Source: Chionoecetes opilio (Eukaryota; Arthropoda; Malacostraca; Decapoda; Majidae). From it: a stretch of 64,000 nucleotides of DNA. The notes under the pieces are model-generated. The model was not told the origin of the DNA. It saw only the letters and a program-made list of their open reading frames with translations, and did no database searches. Position 1 is the stretch's first letter. Each line of letters opens with the position of its first letter. Positions 52,676 through 62,800 of this stretch are shown piece after piece. Location of the stretch: NCBI GenBank assembly GCA_016584305.1, contig JACEEZ010018920.1, positions 26,253-90,252 of the forward strand, written 5' to 3'. The translations under genes were made by a program, and so were the position numbers.

Positions 52676-53013
52676 GTTATGCAAAATCATTTTTACAGGC
52701 GGCCATATTGGATTTTCCCATATGGCGTTTTCCTGTCAAGGCTACTGTCAAACATTCATCAGATTTAGAATCACTGCTGTTCAAACACCCTAGCAAAGTG
52801 TTTGATTTGTAAATGTGTGACTTTTTCTTGTCGAGTAATGGAAAATATGTTTTGGCGTGGCGGCCAGTTTTGAATTGCTCGAGTATGAGCGATCACTATT
52901 AAAATTGCCTTTTGGCTACCGGCCGATTTTTACTCAGCATGTCAAAAACTACAAGTGTGCCAAATTCGTGCTTGTAGACAAAAGTTGCACATTTTCCCCT
53001 AACAACCAGACTA
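52676..53013. repeat. Right TIR of the XPG-like element
   Basis: Contains GGCGGCCATATTGGATTTTC and ends AACAACCAGACTA. It pairs with the left TIR, including the 14 bp left of the nested insertion. Confidence 0.8.
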
Positions 53014-53017
53014 TAGG

Positions 53018-53055
53018 GTGTGTGTGTGTGTGGTGTCTGTGTGTGTGTGTGGGTG

Positions 53056-53089
<34 letters not shown>

Positions 53090-53105
53090 TGTGGTGTGTC
53101 TGTGT
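53018..53105. repeat. (GT)n microsatellite
   Basis: GT dinucleotide run with TGGTG interruptions, immediately outside the right TIR. Confidence 0.95.
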
Positions 53106-54234
53106 CGTGTATTATAACCGAAAAAAGGGAAGTATGACAGGTCTGCCGTATGTGGGAGCGCGCCAATTTTGTTTTTGAATGAGGGGATAATTCATAAAGG
53201 TTATTTTTTATGGAGAAACAATGACGTAGATTTTCTTTTTCCTCACTCGCCAACCACACACAGGGGCGTATAGTCACATCTCCTACAACCTCAATATTGG
53301 AGTACTGCCAAATAATCCTAACATAGGCTGTAATTTCCTACACCAAAAACCAGTATCAGCACATGCCTACACAAAACCCTCTACAAATTTAGCCGTTTTG
53401 AGAGTAGTACATATTTCCTAAAGGATTAATCGTATCTCCTAAAACCCCTTAGTGGCGAGCCTCCGTACTAGGCGCTTATGGCTCACTAACTCCTGATAAC
53501 TTGACCATCAACAAGTAATTAGCTGTATATGTCCTTTCTGCGCAGGTATTATGGAGAAACCAAAACAGAGAGACAAGTATCGTTAACTTCAGAACAGAGT
53601 CGAGTGGAGGTTTTTCCCAATTTTACGGTACAGAGCGGCATTTCGAAGCTTGTAATTCCACTGTTCATGGGACCAAGCATGACTAATATTGAGGGGAAAC
53701 ATCCGCTTCAACGCAGGGTTTACAAGACAAACTCTGGATTCCGGTACCTCCGAAATGTGGCCAGGAACAACAACTGAACCTGCGTTTTGCATTCTAACAC
53801 AGATGCACATATTACTTACTGTCAAACTCCTACACATAGCCGGTCATATTTCTTAACAAAAAACAAGTGTAGGCATATCTCCTACACCTACTGTGTGTAG
53901 GAAGTATGCTGTATCTCTGTAGGAAAATATGTCACTACTTAAAATCTGCTAAATTTGAGATGTGCTGTGTAGTAGACATGTTGTAGAATGTGAAATTGCT
54001 CATAATATAAAATGTAAATACTTTTTATCAGTTAATTTTGGCCATTAAAAACCGCACACCCAACTTATCTGGCAACCCCCGATGTTACAGTGAACACGGG
54101 TTTACACTTTAAAAAAATTTCCTTATTTTAAGGAAATTTAGCACGAAAAAGGAAATTTCTAAGGAAATCATTTTTTCCGGAAATTGTTAAAATGATATGT
54201 ATTTAAAAATGATTTACAAATGCAAACAATTGAT
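53106..54234. other. Intergenic, no supported gene
   Basis: An 82-codon frame at 53,529-53,777 shows no recognisable motif. AAGGAAATTT-type short repeats occur at 54,118-54,180. Confidence 0.4.
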
Positions 54235-54400
54235 TATACAATACAATTGTGTATTTAGTATTTAGTATGTAAATAAATTCGTAAAATATATTTAGTATTT
54301 AATACTTAAATACATTTTCCCAGTATTTAGTATTTAGTATTTAAATACATTTCTCTCATGTATTTAGTATTTAGTATTAAATACATTCAATGTATTTAGT
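54235..54400. repeat. TATTTAGTATTTAGTATT tandem repeat
   Basis: Four to five degenerate units of about 40 bp containing GTATTTAGTATTTAGTATTT and AAATACATT. Confidence 0.85.
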
Positions 54401-54404
54401 GTCG

Positions 54405-54520
54405 AGCTCTGGTAGTAAGTAGTGAGTAGTACTAGTAGTAGTAGTGGTAGAAGTAGTAGCAGTAGTAGCAAGTAGTAGTAGTAGTAGTAGTGGTAGTCAG
54501 TAGCAAAAGGTGTAGTTGTT

Positions 54521-54551
<31 letters not shown>

Positions 54552-54985
54552 TAGCAAGAGTAGTAGTAGTTAGTAGTGCGTGTTAGTAGTGGTAGTAATT
54601 GTGGTAGTAAGTAGTAGCAGTAGTAGTAGCCTAGTAGTAGAAGTAGTGGTAGTAGTAGTAGTATAAGTAGTAGTAGTAGTACGTGGTAGTAGTGGTGGAA
54701 GTAGTAGTGGCAGTAGTAGTAGTAGTAGTAGTAGAGACACACAGTTAAGTATAGTAGTAGTAGTAGTAGTAGGAGTAGTAGTCGAAGTAGTACGTAGTAG
54801 TAGTGTAGTAGTTTGTGGTAGTTAGTAGTAGCAGTAGTAGTAGTAGAAGTAGTAGTAGTGGTAGTAGTGTGGTAGTAGTAGTAGTAGTAGTGGTGGTAGT
54901 AGTAGTAGTCGTAATGTAGTGGTAGAGTAGTAGAATAGTAGTAGAGTTTCTATTTTTGTAGTAGTAGTAGAAGCTGTAGTTTTAT
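54405..54985. repeat. (TAG)n trinucleotide microsatellite, ~580 bp
   Basis: Long imperfect AGT/TAG array with AAG, GGT and CAG variants. Open frames in it (poly-Tyr/Leu) are repeat artefacts. Confidence 0.95.
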
Positions 54986-55494
54986 TTAAGGCTCCCCTTA
55001 ATATAAATCGTTACAGGAATGCTTGAGTAGAACCCAAACATTCCACGTAAAATGTCACTGGTGTTGCGTTATAGTGACGCAAAAAATGTCCTTCATGAGA
55101 CTTGTGGCAGGGGAATAATGAGACCGTGCTGTTATCCCTCGTTTTCTAAACACACACACACACACACACACGTAAGCACTCCACACACGACCTGAGATTC
55201 AAGGGTCCTTATAAAAGCGGATTTTTGATTGTGGGGTTTGTTTTGTTTACCAGGGATTGGGTCTACATAAATTACGCAGTTTATTAGGCTCCGTGCTTCA
55301 TGTTTATAGGCTAAGTGTTGTTTTTACCAAGGTTATTGTGCATCTACATAATTACGCTGGTTGAGTGTAGATCGAGTTCCCGGGGAGAGTTGTTTTAGAG
55401 GAAATTAGTAGTGTAGATTGCTTCATATTTTAGTTTTACGACTCGGCGTATTGACCCTCCCCCTTGACTTCCACGTGTTGTTTTTTTCTCTCGC
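54986..55494. other. Intergenic with short (CA)n
   Basis: (CA)n at 55,148-55,172. The strings CAGTTTATTAGGCTCCG and ACCA.GG.TTATTG recur loosely between 55,240 and 55,360. No gene. Confidence 0.4.
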
Positions 55495-55840
55495 TAAATA
55501 AATAAATAAAAACATATCATCGGGTAATTTCCCGATTGATGATGGTATTTATTTAGTTAACGCGAATTTATTGCAATGTGCTAATTCATTATCAGAAAAC
55601 GAAATATATAAAGTGAATAAATAAACTAATCAATCGTGAAATACCCGATTGTGATGTTAGTTATTTAGTTAACGGTAATGTATGCATGGTTGTAATTAAA
55701 TTTATCGAAAAACGAATATAGCAAATGGAAAGCTATAAAATTGCGCTTTCTATTGCTATGTTTCATGGTAAATGTTGACTTGCAAAGTTTTAAAATGCGA
55801 AGAGTTGAAGTGAATATCTGTGGTCATATGCAGCCGTGAA
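55495..55840 (+). repeat. Relative of the 16-kb palindrome, two right-arm copies in tandem
   Basis: TTATCAGAAAACGAAATATA, GTTAACGCGAATTTATTG, GGAAAGCTATAAAATTGCGC, TTTCTATTGCTATGTTTCAT and GAAGTGAATAT correspond in order to the right arm of 15,928-16,573. The central motif (ATCGGGTAATTTCCCGATTG) is followed by arm sequence twice (55,515-55,612 and 55,640-55,840). Confidence 0.75.
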
Positions 55841-55858
55841 TGGGGGCAGCAGACTGGT

Positions 55859-56185
55859 TTAACACCGTGCCGGACGGCCGGCGCCACTGTCAGGCGGATA
55901 ACAGAAGTTGATTGGAGGGACGGCGAGTGAGGTATCTTGTTGTTGAATGTCTTTGATATGAGTGCACTTCTGGATATAACACACACAGATAGATGAACCA
56001 TTGTATCCAGGAATGAATTTTATGAACAAATATATTGTCGCCCCAAGTAGATAAAATTGTCTTACGGGCGACGTTTCTATCACTGGGAGGCATTTTGTCA
56101 CAACGACAGTTGTAGATGTAAAAAATGCACAGATAGACACAGCAGTAAGGAGCATGACGAGAAGAAGCCCGAGAGTGACTAATGA
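55859..56185 (-). CDS. Candidate terminal exon with one membrane segment, unrecognised
   Basis: On the minus strand a polypyrimidine stretch and CAG (…CTTAACCCGTCAG) could be a splice acceptor at 56,186-56,187. From 56,185 the frame is open for 108 codons. It begins SLVTLGLLLVMLLTAVSICAFF, one strongly hydrophobic helix, then TSTTVVVTKCLPVIETSP, YLLGATIYLFIKFIPGYNG and CVCYIQKCTHIKDI, and stops at 55,859. Six cysteines after the helix could mean an extracellular domain. It is not recognised and has no upstream exon in view. A chance frame is quite possible. Confidence 0.25.
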   Translation of the reverse strand, partial: SLVTLGLLLVMLLTAVSICAFFTSTTVVVTKCLPVIETSPVRQFYLLGATIYLFIKFIPGYNGSSICVCYIQKCTHIKDIQQQDTSLAVPPINFCYPPDSGAGRPARC

Positions 56186-56347
56186 CTGACGGGTTAAGCA
56201 GGAAAAAAACAGAAAGAAGTATTGTTTATATTTTTTTGGGTAAGAGGAGGTTTGGAAATATTCATAACTACTTGACGTACGTACTTGGGGACCAGCTCAC
56301 TGCAGGAAAAATGAATTAATTCTTATCTGATTACACGGACAATGGAA

Positions 56348-56348
56348 A

Positions 56349-56401
<53 letters not shown>
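56348..56401. repeat. (CA)n microsatellite
   Basis: Pure CA run of about 27 units. Confidence 0.97.
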
Positions 56402-56403
<2 letters not shown>

Positions 56404-56552
56404 ATGGGATAACACTACCAAAGGAAGGTATGTGTGTAAGCTATGTGCATAAATACTAAAGAAAAAATATAATTGGGTATGAAAATGACAGGACATTACG
56501 AGCTTGTCTTAATCCTGTGAATATCCCAAAATAGGTTAAAGACACACACACT

Positions 56553-56665
56553 ACTCTCTCTCTCTATCTCTCTCTCTCTCTCTGCAGGCAATCAGGAGAA
56601 TCGCGGGATGATTTTCAATTCTTTATTTAATAATAAGTTTTTTTCTCTCGTCTCTCCCAACCCGT

Positions 56666-56705
<40 letters not shown>

Positions 56706-56715
56706 TATCTCTCTA

Positions 56716-56746
<31 letters not shown>

Positions 56747-56958
56747 TCTCTCTCCTCTCTCTCTCCATAATTCTTCCTTCATCGGCCCTATCACGCACCA
56801 CTACTACCCAAACACAGTGACAAAAATACAATTAAGTATCTCTCTCTCTCTCTCTATCTGCAGGCAAGCAGAGAATCAAGGGATGATTTTCTATTTCTTC
56901 ATTGTTAAAAGTTTTTCTCACGTCTCCCAACCCGGTTCTCTCTCTCTCTCTTACTCTC

Positions 56959-57002
<44 letters not shown>

Positions 57003-57010
57003 GCTCTCTA

Positions 57011-57048
<38 letters not shown>

Positions 57049-57129
57049 TTAATTCTTCCTTCATCGCCCTACACGCCACCACTACTACCAAACAGTGCAA
57101 AAATACAATAAGGAACACACACACACATA

Positions 57130-57210
<81 letters not shown>

Positions 57211-57235
57211 CTCTCACTCTCTCTCTCTCTTCGTA
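56553..57235. repeat. (CT)n microsatellites within a ~285-bp tandem duplication
   Basis: CTGCAGGCAATCAGGAGAAT, GGGATGATTTTC, CCCAACCCGTTCTCTC, (CT)n, ATTCTTCCTTCATCG and CACCACTACTAC occur in the same order at 56,582-56,830 and 56,859-57,110. A third CT block follows at 57,132-57,230. Ser/Leu or Arg/Glu-rich frames are artefacts. Confidence 0.9.
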
Positions 57236-58150
57236 TATACTTATCCGCTAATATTCCTCAACCGGTTATCAGGCCCCCACTACACACAAAACCAATAAAA
57301 TATTTGCTGCGTGGCCCTTCTCATACAAGTTAGTGGTTGGGATGCATATTTCGTTTTCTGGAACAGTATGTCGCGTTTACCTTGACACGTCAGGTTAGGT
57401 TACCTTCGGTTACGGCAGGGTAGTTTAGAATTCCTGGCTTCTTTGATAACTTATGTGGGAAGTATACTGAGGGTATTCCAGAGAAGCGTTCATTATCTTA
57501 TGGTTAGTTTCGGAGCTACAGCAAAGCGTCCTCACTCGGAAACACCAGGACTGGCATAGAGTTGGGAAATGCGGTTCGGACAGGAACAGCTACTACCATA
57601 ACCACCACCAGGCCTATACTCCCTTCAGCCACCCTGTTCCGCAGGCTCCGTCCTCTGAAGTCCGGTCCGTTACTGCTTCGCGACGCGCCGGCCCTCGTAC
57701 CTATTTTTACATTATAAATCGGGCGAACCAAAATGTCTCCCCAGTTATGGAAAACTGTCGCCCAAGTAAGGACACATGTTTAGGATACTAGGCGACAGAT
57801 TTCTTTTATATTTGACCATCATCTTGTGCAGTAATTATAACCGTTGATTGTTTTGCACTCAGTGAAATTTTTGTTGTTGTCATGGGAAGATTCATAAAAC
57901 ACAGCCTGGAAAGGGAGGGAGGGTCACACAACATAGAAAATGGGGGAAATGATATATTACAAAAAGTTGTATTTAAACAGGTATGCTATACCACCCTTCT
58001 GGATATCCAAGAATGCGACCAATCAAGGATTGCCTTTAAAAAATGCTCTGCGCCGGCCTGTGCAGAGTAAAAACGATCTTGGAGCGGCGAAAAAACAGGT
58101 GAGCCCCATCTTGACGAGGCAGATAACAGGCCAATATAAAACCCCTTTTT
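57236..58150. other. Intergenic, no supported gene
   Basis: Short frames at 57,516-57,731 (minus) and 57,882-58,070 (plus) carry no recognisable motif. Confidence 0.4.
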
Positions 58151-58660
58151 CTGTCCCATTATTTCTACAAGAGTGAAGGGGTTTTTTTGGGGGAGTTTTC
58201 CTTATCGAAGGGAGTTTTTTGGGGTTTTTTTACCCCTACCTGTTACAATACTGCCTATTATTATTAATTATTTTTATTATATCATTATTGTATGCACTTC
58301 ATCAAAATTTTAAAGGGTTTTTTCCCTTCGGGGTTTTTGTAGTGTGGCCTATCGTAGTGTACTATCACTGCTGCCTATTAAAATTTATCATTATTTGCAC
58401 TACTATTTACCCCTACAGGAATGGTTTTTTTTGGACAGTTTTTCCCTTTATCGTAGGGTTTTTTATGTTTTTTTTTTATATAGGGTTATATTTAAGCTGC
58501 CCTATAATTATACATTATTATCATTATTAATTTTAATTTCGAGTTTCTATCATACAGTAGGGTTTTTTTTGGAATTTTTTTTCCTTATCGGGTTTTGTTT
58601 TGGTAGGTGTAGGTTGTTTTGGCCCTATCGCTGGGGTTAAATTTTTATACCCCCTAAGAA
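58151..58660. repeat. Degenerate ~120-bp TTATTATC/GGGTTTTTT repeat
   Basis: Three or four loose units combine a GGGTTTTTTTGG block, a CTGCCTATTATTATTAATT block and TACCCCTAC. Homopolymers are strongly inflated, so the period is uncertain. Confidence 0.5.
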
Positions 58661-58679
58661 CACACAACACACAACAAGG

Positions 58680-58752
58680 GACTCCGTAGTGTAGTGGTTA
58701 GCACCCCGGGTTCAAAACCCCAGAAGTCCCGGGTTCGACCCGGGGCGGAGGG
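58680..58752 (+). repeat. tRNA-derived SINE head
   Basis: GACTCCGTAGTGTAGTGGTT (A-box region) and CCCGGGTTCGACCCGGGG (B-box) at tRNA spacing. It is the plus-strand counterpart of 19,904-19,974. Confidence 0.7.
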
Positions 58753-58894
58753 AAACAATGGCTTTTTTCTTAAAACCCGACCCCCTTTTCCCCCCCAGCA
58801 GTGAATGGGTCCCGGGGTTTTAACCCGGGGGTTTGTGCCCCCCCTCCCGGGGTTGGGGGCTTGGGCCAACACTAACCACTAAGGAGATGAAAAA

Positions 58895-58940
58895 AAAATG
58901 TTTATGGAGACGGGGCCTACGAGCGTGCTCTCCCCCTGAA
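58895..58940 (-). repeat. Fragment of the 19.6-kb dispersed repeat
   Basis: On the minus strand ACGAGCG..GGCCCCGTCTCCATA matches 19,627-19,651 closely. Confidence 0.55.
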
Positions 58941-60930
58941 AATAAAACTGATGGAAAAGATAATCCCACAACACACACACCACACAGTTTCATGTTTTCC
59001 TATTCCCTAAGCGCCGACTAACCTTTTTAATAGGATGTGAAAGTGGTGAAATAATGATGATAATGAGATAATGATGAAAATGTTGTGGATGGGGTAGTAA
59101 TAGGTTTTTGACAGAGGAAAAAATTAGTTTAAATAAGAAGTAATATTTAAGGTGCTGTCTGTCTATTCTTTCCCTCGGGGGGTTAAATTAGTAATCATAA
59201 AATTTTTAGGGCCCAAAAAGATCTTAATAAGATGATAATGAAGCTTTTGGGACTATGACGAAAAGCATTAGGGGGAACTCATCCCCAAAGTAAGAGTTTA
59301 ACTAAGAAATAGAAAAAAAGGGAAGTAAAGGGGCCGCGAGGCCACACGGGGGTATTTTCCATATAAACAACATGAAAAATATAATGATCAAAATTTCGTT
59401 CAGTTGCACTGAGTGAAAGGGTGATAGTGGGTGGTGGTGGGGTGGTTCCCCCCACCCCAAAAACAAATGAGGGGTTTGTGGGTTTTTTACAAGGGAGAGA
59501 CGATAAGAAAAACGAGGTTAAAAAAGTTAGAGCCATGTTTGACACTGCAAACACAATACACAACACACACATTTGGGGAGGCGTGGGGAGGGGGTTAGCG
59601 TCGGAGACGCAAACCCACTCCGTAACCACTAACCCCCCTGCTAACCACTAACCGATGTCCCCATACATCATTTGCCATTGCCCCGGAGACTCAAAGTCAG
59701 TGGCCATGATTCTCATTCGAGGATGTTATAAAAAAAGCGGGTTTCGAACTTGAACCTGGACAGTTTCCTGTGCTCACAGTAGATCACCCTTTTTGTTCGC
59801 GATCGCAAAGCTACCAAGGGAATTTGGCCGAAGTGTAGGCGAAGAGAACTTTGTCACCCTACTTGGAGGGTGCATTGAAATGGCGCTTGACAACTCCGGG
59901 GTTTTTTGGGATGGCAGGGTGGACAAAGTTTTTACCAAGCAGGATTGCGACAGCGGGAAGGGGGACCCTTTTCTAAAAGGGTCCCCATTCAAGCGATTAG
60001 ACAACACCAAGTCCCTGCGTGCATATAAAAGTTTTCCACACAGCTTATGAGGTATAGCAGGGAAAAAAGTGCACCGCTGTGTTGATGATTGGGGTAAGAA
60101 AGCTGATTTTCCCCACAGTTCCAGACGGGTATAGGTCATGCCCCTGAATGTCTCCTCCTTTTCTTGTGCGGTACTTCGTGATGGTAACTTTCACTTACGT
60201 TCGGGGCTGGGCATTAGCTCCAGGGTTTTCTTTCCCTTGGCCCAAACCTCACTATGCTCGCGGGTTCCCGTTACCAACGTGTGAAACACTACACAACGAC
60301 TTCCCCAGAGCAAAGGGATTTCGATAAAGGGCAGCTTTTTTGTTCACTAGCCGCAAGCCGCCCCGGGGCGGTTTTTTGGCTAGCCCCTGCGGGGCATTGG
60401 GGGCCCTTTGGGCCCCACCCCGGTTTTGGGTGGGCCCTTTGGCCCCCAAAACACAGATTCCAGATAGACCCATTACCCACACCTGGGCCCCCACCAAAAA
60501 ACTCCCAGATACCCCCTTCTAATTTTCCTGAAATGTATGTTTTCCCCCCCACCATCCCCCACCCTTTACCCATCCCCCCCCCACCCTTTCCCTCACCCTT
60601 TACCCATCACCACACCCCCATTCACTCACCTTTCCCCATCCCCCCCCACCTTTTCCCTAACCATCACCCATCCCCCCCCCCATTCACTCACCCACCCCCC
60701 AACCTTTACCATAACCCCCCCCCATTCACTCACCATTACCCATCACCCTACATCAACGTTTCCTAAATTTCTCGCAACCATTTTTTTCTTCGTTCTCGCA
60801 AATAGGTGTATAAAAAAAAAAAAAAAAAAATGATGGTCACCTAAGGGGTTTTAAAACCTTTCCCCTGGAAACCCTGTTTCAAAACTTGAAAGAGGGTCCC
60901 GCCACAGGGGGCGGCCCCTATCGCGGACAG
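58941..60930. other. Intergenic, low-quality; no supported gene
   Basis: A decayed tRNA-like module may lie at 59,590-59,660 on the minus strand (GGTTAGTGGTTACGGAGTGG). A C/CCCAT-rich stretch lies at 60,520-60,770 and an A run at 60,810-60,829. The open frames across the C-rich tract are artefacts. Confidence 0.4.
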
Positions 60931-60932
60931 AC

Positions 60933-60957
60933 AGACAGACAGACGAAGACCACTTGC
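60933..60957 (+). repeat. (GACA)n short tandem repeat
   Basis: Five GACA units followed by ACTTGCTTTATTATTATAG, just upstream of the pseudogene start. Confidence 0.8.
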
Positions 60958-60991
60958 TTTATTATTATAGATAAAGACTCCCCCCTTCTAG

Positions 60992-62800
60992 CCAGGCATC
61001 GACAGGCACATGAAAAAACAACAAAATCGTCAAAGGAGATGGGGGGGGCAATCAGGTTGATGCTAAATCCTAGAGCTATGAGGTGGATGGTAGCTGGACC
61101 AGAAATCGCGAGGGTAATAGACAGTTCGAAACAGTTGGCTGGATAAAAACCGGGAAAAGGGCCCAAGCAGGCATCATGAGCTTTACACGATCCGAAAAGT
61201 CCCCTTTCCCCGCGAGGTCAGGGCTCTTGGCAGTAATCAGAGACCTCGGTAATCCATATGGAAGACAGGGCGCCCTTTGGTTTTTAGAACCAGAGAATCC
61301 CAGATCAAGCTGTAGTAAATTTTCGGGGGATAGAAAGCTGGGTCAGGCCCAAATGACGCTATGCACTCAGGGGTTAATTGAGCGAACAAAACCTGTATCG
61401 GATACGTTTCCCAAAAAAACAGATTGGCCTTTTCACCCGGCCACCCACAAGGACTCCACCCCATAGTGACACAGATGTAGCATCGTCAAGAGGACTGTGC
61501 ACGTTCTCCAGGTTTTACATCGCATGCCAAACACGTGACGGTGATTGGAAAATTTCTTAGGTATGAAAACCAGCAACCCCCAGCTTTTTCCCATTTGGGA
61601 AAACTACGGCTTGGTCCAAAGCGGATTTAAACCGATGTCTAGGAAGTTTTGTAATCGAAGGCGAGCCCCCAAACAGCACTATCTACTGGATGGAGGCTAT
61701 CGAAAATGCTGAGGCCAGTGGGAGCGAAAACCTTTCCCAAGACTACCCCACATTTTTTTTTCCCTGGTACATAAAGGGCCACGTTGGCAAAACCCAACAG
61801 AGTTGAATTTTTGGGGGGGTTATCGCCGGATAGTTAAAGAATAAAACAAAAGAAAAACGAGGAAAGGGCGCAGAAGGCGTGTCACAACAGAAAATAAACC
61901 CCAGGAAACTGAAGAGTTTCTGAGAATAGATGAAAAAGGATGAGCTTTTTCATTTTTGGCAATAAGTGGGGAAAATTTTTCGACCGAAAAGGAAGTGATT
62001 CTAATGCGGCGAGAATGTCCCTTTGTTTCGGTTCATAGGATGTCTCATCTTTTGGCACCTGCGCTCAGATGAGGCCGACACCAGGATTTTTTGCAGTCAT
62101 GGAGCAGCGGGAAAAAAATTTATCGCAGGTGTGCTGCGTACAGTGGAACGGATGTCGTATCGGCTGGTCGACTTTTGGCAATTTGGGAAAACACGAATTT
62201 GGATAGGTTTGGTACGGCAAACACCTTCGATACACCCAGCTCATCAAATGGGCCATTTTTGGTGCAGAAAAGGCACGAGCTTTCCCCATTTTCCCACGCA
62301 CCCGGTTGGACAGGGTCTTCCTTGCGTTGGGCAAGACAAATGCCTTTGACACATGGAAACTTTCAATGCTGTTACTGCATTTTTTCGAAATTGTTGCAAG
62401 GCCAGCAAGTTCAATGATGATTGTATGTCAGTACAGAGCAGTGGGTTTTGCATAGCCAAAACGATTTTTGAAACCCCTTGACTCAGCCAGGAGATATTTT
62501 CAATACCAAAGAAATCCATCCCACCAAGACCATCGATCCCACCCCACAACTAGCGCACGTTTTGAGCAGCAAAAAGTCCCATTTACAGGCCGGAATTTTG
62601 GGGGGGCAGGCAACTACGAGCTCAGATTTTTTTCCCACTTTGGGTTTGGGAAAAATAATATTTCAGGAGGATGGGAGCATGTGGACATTTTTGCCAGAAG
62701 CGCGGTCCTGTCAGAGGCTACGGTTGGGAAGAAGGGATGCAGGGAACCGCAAAGTGTAAAAGCTGATTAAAGGCACTTCATTTGAAACGGCGGTAATTTG
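60992..62800 (+). pseudogene. XPG/FEN1-like family gene, second copy, frameshifted
   Basis: CTCCCCCCTTCTAG at 60,978-60,991 could be a splice acceptor. Coding similarity then runs through frequent frameshifts: RQAHEKTTKSSKEMGGAIRL, MVAGPEIARVI, GLIERTKPVSDTFPKK, FSRFYIACQTRDGDW, LRIDEKG, SDEADTRIF, GTDVV, FGTANTF, PAHQM, FNDDCMSV, SARRYF and QAGILGGQATTSS. The tail is EGCREPQSVKAD-like. These match, in order, an uncharacterised invertebrate family whose conserved core is HEEADTR - DTDV - TGCDT - GKGKK. This copy keeps the N-terminal half and the DEADTR/TDVV region that the copy at 50-51 kb lacks. Decay and sequencing error cannot be separated here. Confidence 0.7.

Larger units (their letters stand above)
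46944..53013 (-). mobile_element. Long-TIR element carrying an XPG/FEN1-like gene family
   Basis: Inverted repeats of about 340 bp: left outer 14 bp at 46,944-46,958 (TAGTCTGGTCTGTTA), continued at 49,277-49,612 after a nested insertion. The right repeat is at 52,676-53,013, reading TAGTCTGGTTGTTAGGGG from the end. Shared inner landmarks include GTCTACAAGC, TTTGGCACACTTGTAG, GATTCTAAATCTGATG and AAAATCCAATRTGGCCGCC. The arms are diverged (roughly three quarters identical by eye), so the element is old. Between them, on the minus strand, lies the 363-codon frame described below. The superfamily is not established. Confidence 0.75.

Noticed and set aside
54497..54742. Tyr/Leu-rich 81-codon frame
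   Set aside because: Translation of the TAG trinucleotide repeat.
60254..60833. Pro-rich frames of up to 170 codons
   Set aside because: They arise from a C-rich low-complexity stretch with inflated homopolymers, with no motif and no conservation evidence.
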